Notes under the pieces: model-generated
The model's input: only the letters and a program-made list of their open reading frames with translations
Told to the model about the DNA's origin: nothing
Database searches by the model: none
Made by a program: the position numbers and the translations under genes
Shown: in pieces, positions 3,810 to 10,289 of the stretch
How positions within the stretch are numbered: the stretch's first letter is position 1
Layout: each line of letters begins with the position of its first letter
Source: a virus
IMG/VR virus record: IMGVR_UViG_3300027503_000060
Location: 1 to 23,410 of that record
DNA: 23,410 bases
Strand: one strand, 5' to 3'

Positions 3810-4370
3810 TCATCTAAAACACGGTCCTTCGTACCAAGTAACAAGGCTATACCTAACACCGCTCGTAACTGGTACTACACGATGCCTTACAAAAGATGGG
3901 AATACTATCGCAGATCCTCTGTTTCTAAGCTGCATTGGATCTGGTTTCTCGTCATGGATATCAAATTCCAAATCGCCCCCAGTATATTCATTAGGATCTG
4001 TCAATTGCATTACAAACGACAGCTTTCTATGCATAATGCTGTTACATTGTGGTCGCCACAATAGATCTTCGTGCCAATTGTAGAAGCCCTTATATTCCGA
4101 ATGATATTCAGTAAACTGAATCTCATGGAAGTAGTTAAGATCGAATCCGAAAGCGTTGTTGGCCCTTCGGAATATGTTCTCAACATGATCAAAAAGCCAT
4201 TTCCAGCTTTCATCGCCACGATTTAGCCATCGCACATTTGATTTTCTAGCGTCTTTCGCCCCACCATAAACACTTGCTTCTTGAGGAGGAATCTTAAGAG
4301 CTTGATCAATTACACGCTGACATGTTTCAGAATTGAAATAAGGATTCCAGAATTGCCAAAAGACTCGCAT
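3810..4370 (-). CDS. 2OG/Fe(II) oxygenase, prolyl-4-hydroxylase-like
   Basis: A 186-residue protein with the core of the prolyl-4-hydroxylase-type dioxygenase family: a jelly-roll enzyme that hydroxylates protein side chains using iron, oxygen and 2-oxoglutarate. The expected ligands are visible: H100 and D102 (NWHED), H163 (FVRHRV) and R173 (GVRYSL), with the usual GGDLEF strand at about 131-136 and FPSF before the distal His. Length is typical of phage members. It starts eight bases after the upstream DUF6445-like gene, so the two form an operon. T4-like and cyanophages carry such enzymes with unknown substrates; here the giant collagen-like fibre is a candidate target, which is inference. 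Confidence 0.85.
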   Translation of the reverse strand: MRVFWQFWNPYFNSETCQRVIDQALKIPPQEASVYGGAKDARKSNVRWLNRGDESWKWLFDHVENIFRRANNAFGFDLNYFHEIQFTEYHSEYKGFYNWHEDLLWRPQCNSIMHRKLSFVMQLTDPNEYTGGDLEFDIHDEKPDPMQLRNRGSAIVFPSFVRHRVVPVTSGVRYSLVTWYEGPCFR

Positions 4371-4378
4371 AGCTCGCC

Positions 4379-4969
4379 CTACCTTTTTGTGCTAAAGAAA
4401 AAAAGTTGTACCAAACGATCCATTGAACCATACTCACTAGCTGAGTGAATCAGCTTTGCATCCCAAATGGCTAGTCTATTATATACGGCCCCTACTTTAT
4501 CAACTAACTGCCAATTGTCTTTATGCAAGAGATTGTACTCGGTATACACTTCAGCGTCAGCTATTGCTTTGCCCTCCAAGGGATGGCTTGGTGGTCTACG
4601 ACAGCCAAACTTTGTATCTCTCCAAAAAGATGTTCCCATAGATACGGGCGCATCTTTAGTTAAATAAATAGCAGCAGCATAATCTTGACTATCACTATGC
4701 CATACAAGAGGGTCATCTTTACTGGTCTTCTGAAAAATTCCATTCATAGGTTGATTTAACCAGTCTGTAATTTCCAAACGAAGCAGTCTTTGGAATTCCT
4801 CTCTTACATATGGAAATAAAAACCTCTCCTCAGTCCTAACGCCCTTATAATACTTTAACTGAGGCTTATACTCCTGTTGTTCTGCTAAATGTACTATTGA
4901 GTCTGGATCTTTGTAGAAGTTGTCTACTATTAAGAGGTGGGGGGATCTTTGGTTGAAGACCGTTTCCAT
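4379..4969 (-). CDS. DUF6445-like 2OG/Fe(II) oxygenase
   Basis: A 196-residue protein resembling the DUF6445 family, a branch of the 2OG/Fe(II) oxygenase fold. The N-terminus has the typical opening (LLIVDNFYKDPDSIV, about residues 12-26). The metal-binding HxD is at H91/D93 (VWHSDSQDY), the distal histidine at H175 (AKLIHSASEYG), and a co-substrate arginine at R185 (DRLVQLFFF). All catalytic positions are present, so it is probably active. The start overlaps the HTH gene by 40 bases and has AAGGG nine bases upstream. It is followed after eight bases by a second, different oxygenase. Substrate unknown. Confidence 0.75.
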   Translation of the reverse strand: METVFNQRSPHLLIVDNFYKDPDSIVHLAEQQEYKPQLKYYKGVRTEERFLFPYVREEFQRLLRLEITDWLNQPMNGIFQKTSKDDPLVWHSDSQDYAAAIYLTKDAPVSMGTSFWRDTKFGCRRPPSHPLEGKAIADAEVYTEYNLLHKDNWQLVDKVGAVYNRLAIWDAKLIHSASEYGSMDRLVQLFFFSTKR

Positions 4970-5130
4970 TTTGTATAACCCTTTTCTTCTCTTAGGTTTC
5001 TGACACTATGACTTGACACACGAACACCAATGATAGATGATAATGCAAGAGCAAGTTGATTGTCTGTCATGTAGTGGCAGTTCTCACGAACAAACTTCAA
5101 CATTGATTCAGTCCACTTAACTCTAGCCAT
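4930..5130 (-). CDS. Small helix-turn-helix DNA-binding protein (66 aa)
   Basis: The protein begins MARVKWTESMLKFVRENC and continues with a SANT/Myb-like three-helix pattern (TDNQLALALSSIIG, then SSHSVRNLREEKGYTKW). This resembles the DNA-binding segment found in phage regulators and at the ends of HNH homing nucleases. No nuclease motif is present, so it is a stand-alone binding domain. It is the first gene of the leftward oxygenase operon and overlaps the next gene by 40 bases. Its start is only 21 bases from the divergent rightward start at 5152, so it may regulate both directions; that is inference. Confidence 0.65.
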   Translation of the reverse strand: MARVKWTESMLKFVRENCHYMTDNQLALALSSIIGVRVSSHSVRNLREEKGYTKWKRSSTKDPPTS

Positions 5131-5132
5131 TT

Positions 5133-5146
5133 TTTCTCAGGAGAAA
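5133..5146. promoter_or_regulatory. Palindromic double ribosome-binding site between divergent genes
   Basis: The 14-bp inverted repeat TTTCTC-AG-GAGAAA lies in the 21-base gap between the divergent starts at 5130 (minus) and 5152 (plus). Its right half gives AGGAGA seven bases before the plus-strand ATG; its left half, read on the minus strand, gives GAGAAA before the minus-strand ATG. Both directions therefore take their ribosome site from one palindrome, and no room for promoters remains in the gap. Confidence 0.55.
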
Positions 5147-5151
5147 GTTTA

Positions 5152-5292
5152 ATGACGGATGAAAATATTGTAACAATCATAAGTGCTAAAGCACAAGAAG
5201 AACTTACAGAAAAAACGAAAGCAGAAATCTGCGAAAACGATCCTACCAATGCCGAAGAAGTCATCCAAAAAAACATTCAACTTGAAAAGTAA
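5152..5292 (+). CDS. 46-codon frame, probably the true N-terminus of the sigma-like gene
   Basis: ATG at 5152 follows AGGAGA at ideal spacing and gives a 46-residue acidic peptide (MTDENIVTIISAKAQEEL, ending IQLEK). It overlaps the sigma-like frame at 5183-5860, which is offset by +1. Where the two frames overlap, the 5183 frame encodes an implausible run of lysines, as expected for a wrong frame in A-rich DNA. An A7 run at 5267-5273 would join the two frames if one A were missing, or if ribosome or polymerase slipped. I think this frame is the start of the sigma-like protein; it could also be a separate small protein. Confidence 0.5.
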   Translation: MTDENIVTIISAKAQEELTEKTKAEICENDPTNAEEVIQKNIQLEK

Positions 5293-5860
5293 AAAATATA
5301 CCGTAGAAGAAATAATAGAAATCATAGATAAAATAGTTATTGTTTTAGGAAAAGGATTTTCCTTTGGTTATTTTGATATTGATGACATAAAGCAGGAAGC
5401 AAGAATATTTGGCCTTGAAGCAATGGCTAGATACGATGAAAGTCGCCCATTAGAAAATTTTTTATATTCACATATTAAAAATCGTTTGATAAATTTTAAA
5501 AGAGATAAATTTCATAGATCAGATCCGCCGTGTAAAATATGTCATGAACAGGGGCATCATGGTGACGGGGAATATTGTAATAAATATAAAGCTTGGAAAA
5601 AGAGAAACTCATCAAAGCAAAACTTAATGCGCCCCTATGATATTTCTAATGTAAGTGATAGTAGTATAGAAAAAGAGTCGAGCATATTTAATGATGCAGC
5701 AACTAGGGAAATGTTAGAAATAATTGATGAAAGATTACCAGTTGAGCTTAGACAGGCTTATTTACAGTTAAGATCGGGCGTTTCTATTAGTAAAACAAAG
5801 AAAAAACAGTTGGAAATTCATATAAAAGATATTCTCGCACAATGGCGCAAAAATGGCTAG
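5183..5860 (+). CDS. Sigma-70-like factor with zinc-finger insert
   Basis: The coordinates give the longest frame from GTG 5183 (225 residues), but no ribosome site precedes it or the internal ATG at 5249; the real N-terminus probably comes from the 5152 frame. From about residue 38 the protein resembles sigma-70 region 2 (FDIDDIKQEARIFGLEAM, then RPLENFLYSHIKNRLINFKRD). Next comes a cysteine/histidine-rich insert (C117, C120, H121, H125, H126, C132) likely to bind zinc, and a helical C-terminus (LPVELRQAYLQLRSGVSISK) in the place of region 4. It is first in the rightward packaging operon and probably directs late transcription. It ends overlapping the next gene by eight bases. Confidence 0.7.
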   Translation: MLKHKKNLQKKRKQKSAKTILPMPKKSSKKTFNLKSKKYTVEEIIEIIDKIVIVLGKGFSFGYFDIDDIKQEARIFGLEAMARYDESRPLENFLYSHIKNRLINFKRDKFHRSDPPCKICHEQGHHGDGEYCNKYKAWKKRNSSKQNLMRPYDISNVSDSSIEKESSIFNDAATREMLEIIDERLPVELRQAYLQLRSGVSISKTKKKQLEIHIKDILAQWRKNG

Positions 5861-6695
5861 AAAAACAACAGTAACTGCTCATGACCGTGACAAAATTATT
5901 GAACTGTCTAAAACTATGGGCATACCCGAAATTTGTACTCTAATGAATAAGAGCGAGGCTCAAGTACGAAGAGTTATTAATCAGAACGATGTAATGCTTC
6001 GTGCTAATAGAAAAATAGCCTCACTCAATGAGCAAGAGCAGCAAATCGCCCAAGACATTAAGAAAACCAAGGCTTGGCAGCAACTAACAGAAGAGCTTTC
6101 GCCCAATGAGTTGCTTTATTATGAAGAAAAGTACGCTCAGTATATGGCGCAGTTCAAAGATGATGTGCTAGTGACTGAGCAGACACAAATTTCTTTGCTA
6201 ATCAAGTTTGAAATCATGATGCATAGGAACGCAAAGGCAAAATATAGCGCTGCTCAAGAGATCGCCCGACTAGTTTCTATGCAAAATGACTTTTTGGCGA
6301 CCTTTCCAGACAGATCTGCCATGTCTGAAGACGATAGAGAGCATGTTTTATCACTTGAAGCTCAAATTCAATCGGCAAAACAGGCCGAACAGGCAAGGTC
6401 TGGCGAGTTTATCAAGCTTGAAGAGAAGCATCAGGCACTACTTAAAGATCTAAAAGCTACTAGAGAGCAGCGAGTAACAAGAATTGAGTCGTCAAAACAG
6501 AGCTTTTTAGCTATTATCAGACAATTACAAGAGGAAGAGAACAAGGAATTGATGGGGCGACACATGGAAATCATGAGACAGGTATCAGAAAAAGAGATGG
6601 ATAGGCTAGGAGCGCCCCATGTGTATGAAGATGGCTCGGCAGATTTGCCTATTTTGAATGCGGACACTATAGAAAATCAAAAGGAAGAAGCATGA
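5853..6695 (+). CDS. HTH/coiled-coil protein, putative small terminase subunit
   Basis: A 280-residue protein. The N-terminal 45 residues look like a helix-turn-helix (KIIELSKTMGIPEICTLMNK, then AQVRRVINQND). Most of the rest is charged coiled coil, including about residues 170-245. This layout (DNA-binding head, long helical body) and the position upstream of the large terminase fit a small terminase that recognises packaging DNA. I cannot match it to a named terminase family, so the call is from layout and context. The start overlaps the sigma-like gene (ATGGCTAG), and its stop overlaps the next gene's start (ATGA), so it is firmly inside the operon. Confidence 0.5.
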   Translation: MARKTTVTAHDRDKIIELSKTMGIPEICTLMNKSEAQVRRVINQNDVMLRANRKIASLNEQEQQIAQDIKKTKAWQQLTEELSPNELLYYEEKYAQYMAQFKDDVLVTEQTQISLLIKFEIMMHRNAKAKYSAAQEIARLVSMQNDFLATFPDRSAMSEDDREHVLSLEAQIQSAKQAEQARSGEFIKLEEKHQALLKDLKATREQRVTRIESSKQSFLAIIRQLQEEENKELMGRHMEIMRQVSEKEMDRLGAPHVYEDGSADLPILNADTIENQKEEA

Positions 6696-7687
6696 AAGCA
6701 GTAATTTTTGGCGTTACAGGTCAAGACGGGTCATATTTAGCTGAATATTTGATACAAAATAACATCAAAGTTGTTGGTGTTACTCGAAGAACATCGTCTG
6801 ACAACCTATCCAGACTGAAAAATGTCTTAAACTCATCATTTTTTAGTATTGTTTATGGAGATGTGACTGATTATCACTCGGTTTTGAATATTATTTCTGC
6901 CGAACAACCCGATTATATCTTTAATTTAGCTGCACAATCACATGTTAGGGTGTCTTTTGACCAGCCAATGCTGACTTTTGACTCAGTTGCTGTTGGTTGC
7001 TTCAATGTTTTGCAAGCTTTTCGTGATAGCGCACCATTTTCTAGGTTTTATCAAGCAAGTTCGTCCGAACAATTTGGAAATGCTGTCGAAGATGATGGCA
7101 CTCAAGACGAAAATACGCCTTTCATACCAGAAAGTCCTTATGCAGTAGCAAAAGTAGCTGCTCACAACTTCGTAAACTGCTATCGCAACTCATATAATCT
7201 ACATGCAAGCTGCGGAATTTTGTTTAATCATGAAAGTCCACGCAGAGGACACAATTTTGTCACTAGAAAAATCAGTTTGTGGGCAGCAAAGTTCATGTAT
7301 TGCTATGAAAGAGGTCTTTCATTACCAAGAATCACTCTTGGAAATCTAAAAGCACGAAGAGATTGGGGTCATGCAGCTGATTATGTTAAGGCAATGAAAC
7401 TAATTGTCGATCAAGAGAAGCCAGATGACTATGTTGTTGCTACAGGATCTACTCATTCAGTAGAAGAATTCCTTGAAGAAGCATGTATTGTTGCAGGAAT
7501 TGATAATTATCAACAACATGTTGATATAGATCAGTCTTTGTTTAGACCTTCTGAAGTAAAACACCTTAGAGGAAATCCAACAAAGATTATGGAAGTTACT
7601 GGTTGGACTCCCACCGTCACTTTTAGTGAGTTAGTCAAAGACATGGTTCTTTCTGACTATAAACTTTATGAACAACAAAAAATATAA
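6692..7687 (+). CDS. gmd: GDP-mannose 4,6-dehydratase
   Basis: A 331-residue short-chain dehydrogenase that converts GDP-mannose to GDP-4-keto-6-deoxymannose, the entry point to GDP-fucose, rhamnose and perosamine. The NAD(P) motif GVTGQDGS is at residues 7-14, the catalytic SSSE at 123-126, YxxxK at Y150-K154, the substrate loop NHESPRRG at 180-186, and the family signature LGNLKARRDWGHAADY at about 217-232. Everything needed for activity is present and the length is normal. It is inserted between the putative small terminase and the nuclease/large terminase, with ATGA coupling upstream and AAGGAAG as ribosome site. No partner epimerase or reductase lies in the window, so the final sugar is unknown. 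Confidence 0.95.
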   Translation: MKAVIFGVTGQDGSYLAEYLIQNNIKVVGVTRRTSSDNLSRLKNVLNSSFFSIVYGDVTDYHSVLNIISAEQPDYIFNLAAQSHVRVSFDQPMLTFDSVAVGCFNVLQAFRDSAPFSRFYQASSSEQFGNAVEDDGTQDENTPFIPESPYAVAKVAAHNFVNCYRNSYNLHASCGILFNHESPRRGHNFVTRKISLWAAKFMYCYERGLSLPRITLGNLKARRDWGHAADYVKAMKLIVDQEKPDDYVVATGSTHSVEEFLEEACIVAGIDNYQQHVDIDQSLFRPSEVKHLRGNPTKIMEVTGWTPTVTFSELVKDMVLSDYKLYEQQKI

Positions 7688-8138
7688 GGTAATAAAAGAC
7701 ACTAGAGAACAACTTGGGTGGGAATTCAATCCAAGTCCTTCATGTGAAGGAATGACTATCGCCACATTAAAAACTGGCGATTACTCATTAGAAGGTTTTG
7801 AAGATAAATTTGTGATAGAGAGGAAGGGAGATCTTAGTGAATTCTCTATGAACATCACACAAAAAAGATTTCATAGCGAATTAGAAAGACTTGAGAGCTT
7901 TGAGCTTCCATTTGTTATTTTAGAATTTACGATGGAAGACATTTACAAGTTTCCTCAATCTACTCAAATCCCCCCAAGCAAATACAAGTTTATAAAAATA
8001 ACTCCGCAGTTTATTGTAAAAGCACTTTTAGATATAGAAGTACAATTTAAGACAAAGATTATTCTTGCAGGAAAATTTGGGCGAGAAGTAGCTTCGAGTT
8101 TATTTAAGAGAGTGTGTGAACATTATGGACAAACTTAA
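7668..8138 (+). CDS. ERCC4-type (XPF-family) nuclease
   Basis: A 156-residue protein with the ERCC4 nuclease core: D11-T-R-E-Q near the N-terminus, GDYS at 37-40 and the signature ERKGDLSEF (E51-R52-K53, D55). These enzymes cut branched DNA next to duplex junctions. Directly upstream of the large terminase it may trim branched replicative DNA before packaging, like the endonucleases other phages use, though this role is inferred. It overlaps gmd by 20 bases and the large-terminase start by about 14; no ribosome site is obvious, so it is probably translated by coupling. Confidence 0.85.
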   Translation: MNNKKYKVIKDTREQLGWEFNPSPSCEGMTIATLKTGDYSLEGFEDKFVIERKGDLSEFSMNITQKRFHSELERLESFELPFVILEFTMEDIYKFPQSTQIPPSKYKFIKITPQFIVKALLDIEVQFKTKIILAGKFGREVASSLFKRVCEHYGQT

Positions 8139-10248
8139 AAAAGTTTTAGATAAAGCTTGGATGCTCTCTGAAAAAGAAATAGTTGGCATCAGACCTGGTG
8201 CTGACATTTCTCAGATTGAATCTCTTTTAGACTTGCCCATAGATGCAATTCATCCATTTAAAGTAATGACTCATGCAGACAAAGAAAATCCGCATGTACA
8301 TTTATTAAAAATAATGAGAAATCCAGATTACTTTCCATTTACATGCAAATTGTTATTCGACATAGAAATAATGCCTTTTCAGCATTTAATTTTAAAAGAA
8401 CTTTGGAATCGCCCATTCCCCATGCTTATTGCTGGTCGTGGTAGCGGTAAGTCTTTTATTCTTGGCTTGTACGCTATGTTAAGGCTTTTATTTACACAGG
8501 GTTGTAAAATAGCAATAGTTGGTGCTGCATTTAGACAGGCAAAAGTTATTTTTGAATATATGGAAAATCTTTGGGTTAGCGGTAATATTTATAGAGATTT
8601 GTGCGGATCTGGTCGTGGCAAAAATAATCGTGAACAAGGGCCAAGCAGATCTGTAGATAGATTTGACATGATTGTTGGCGATAGTGTTGGATTTGCGCTT
8701 CCTCTCGGTAATGGCGACAAGATTCGTGGTCAAAGAGCAAACTATACAATTGCTGACGAATTTGCTTCTATCAAAGAAGAAATTTACCAAAATGTTGTGA
8801 GAGGCTTCTCTTCGGTGGCAGCTTCTCCTGCTCAATCAGTTAAAGATCAAGCAAGAATCAGGTTAATGAAACAATTAGGATTATGGTCAGAAGATAATGA
8901 AAAAGAAGAAAGTCGCACACTTAGAGCAAACCAAAACATAATCTCAGGAACAGCTTACTATTCCTTTAACCATTTCTATAAGAATTGGAACTCTTATCGA
9001 ACTATCATCAATAGTCGTGGCGATACAAAAAAGCTCGAAGAGTTTTTCCAAGGACCAATACCAGCTGGCTTTAACTGGCGTGATTACTCAATAGTAAGAA
9101 TACCAGTAGAGTTACTACCAATAGGATTCATGGATCAGAAGCAGATATCTTCAGCGAAAGCGACAAGCACCAAGGCGAATTATATGATTGAATATGGTGC
9201 AACATTTGCAACCGATTCCGAAGGATTTTTCAAGCGTAGCTTAATAGAGTCTTGCGTTGTTGGAAAAGCTGGAACTTCCTTAGCAGATATTAATTTTTCA
9301 GCCTCTTTAGTGGGCGAGATAGGCATTGAGCATGTGATGGCTGTTGATCCGGCATCTGAAAGAGATAACTTTTCTGTTATTATTTTGGCTTTACATCAAA
9401 ATATGAGAAGGATTGTCTATTGCTGGACAACTAATAGGGCAGCGCATAGGGAAAGATTAAAGCGAGGAATCACAAAAGAACAGAACTTTTACTCTTATTG
9501 CGCCAGAAAAATAAGGGATTTAGCTAAGTTATTTCCATGTAGAGAGATTGCCATTGATAGTCAAGGTGGTGGTATTTCGGTAGAAGAAGCCCTACATGAC
9601 GAGTCAAAGCTCTTGCCAAATGAGGTTCCGTTCTGGAGAACTATAGATCCAGATATCAAAAAAAGAAAAGATTCTGATGATAAAGCTGGCCAACATATAT
9701 TAAATATGGTTAATTTTGCAGATGGAAAGTGGGTCGTAGAAGCAAATCACGGTCTTAGAAAAGATATGGAAGATAAAGTATTGCTATTCCCATTTTTTGA
9801 TAGCGTATCTATAGGATTAGCTTTTGAAGATGATAGAGATAAAGGGCGTATTGTTTACGATACATCTAGTGGCAAAGATATACAGTTATATGACACTTTA
9901 GAAGATTGTGTTATGGAAATAGAAGAGTTAAAAGATGAATTAGCCAGCATAGTTCATACATTAACATCTGGTGGTAGAGATAGATGGGATACTCCAGACT
10001 TTAAAGATCAGATAAGAGGAAGCAGAACAAGAAAAGATAGATATTCATCTTTGCTTATGGCTAATATGACAGCTAGACAAATACAAAGAACTATAGTCCA
10101 AGACAATTATGTTTCTGTTGGTGGATTTTCTAATTCTTTATCTGGCAAAAATACAGGCAAACCTTTATATATAGCCCCAGAATGGTTTAACCAAGGATTG
10201 AAAAAGAGCGGAAATTATGGCGAAGCTATAAGAAGAGATTCGGTGTAA
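8125..10248 (+). CDS. terL: Terminase large subunit
   Basis: A DNA-packaging motor of about 707 residues that cuts concatemers and pumps DNA into the prohead. The ATPase domain has Walker A GRGSGKS at about residues 104-110 and Walker B TIADEF with the catalytic Glu at about 212. The C-terminal RNase H-like nuclease shows the acidic triad: D408 (MAVDPASE), D478 (IAIDSQGGG) and an Asp in the RWDTPDF segment near 622-625. A GTG nine bases upstream (8116) is an alternative start, but the ATG is preferred. The long form, with an N-terminal extension before the ATPase, resembles T4 gp17-type terminases more than small-phage ones. It overlaps the nuclease gene. Confidence 0.93.
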   Translation: MDKLKKVLDKAWMLSEKEIVGIRPGADISQIESLLDLPIDAIHPFKVMTHADKENPHVHLLKIMRNPDYFPFTCKLLFDIEIMPFQHLILKELWNRPFPMLIAGRGSGKSFILGLYAMLRLLFTQGCKIAIVGAAFRQAKVIFEYMENLWVSGNIYRDLCGSGRGKNNREQGPSRSVDRFDMIVGDSVGFALPLGNGDKIRGQRANYTIADEFASIKEEIYQNVVRGFSSVAASPAQSVKDQARIRLMKQLGLWSEDNEKEESRTLRANQNIISGTAYYSFNHFYKNWNSYRTIINSRGDTKKLEEFFQGPIPAGFNWRDYSIVRIPVELLPIGFMDQKQISSAKATSTKANYMIEYGATFATDSEGFFKRSLIESCVVGKAGTSLADINFSASLVGEIGIEHVMAVDPASERDNFSVIILALHQNMRRIVYCWTTNRAAHRERLKRGITKEQNFYSYCARKIRDLAKLFPCREIAIDSQGGGISVEEALHDESKLLPNEVPFWRTIDPDIKKRKDSDDKAGQHILNMVNFADGKWVVEANHGLRKDMEDKVLLFPFFDSVSIGLAFEDDRDKGRIVYDTSSGKDIQLYDTLEDCVMEIEELKDELASIVHTLTSGGRDRWDTPDFKDQIRGSRTRKDRYSSLLMANMTARQIQRTIVQDNYVSVGGFSNSLSGKNTGKPLYIAPEWFNQGLKKSGNYGEAIRRDSV

Positions 10249-10289
10249 TTCAATTATGATCTAATTACAATTTAATAAGCAGGATAAAC

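Noticed and set aside
3712-4083. Rightward frame of 123 codons across the GC-rich palindrome
   Set aside because: It runs antisense through the well-supported oxygenase gene and its composition is that of a shadow frame.
5266-5274. Programmed -1 frameshift at A-AAA-AAC
   Set aside because: The heptamer is in the right phase, but a -1 shift leads into the third frame, not the sigma-like frame, which needs +1 (or -2).
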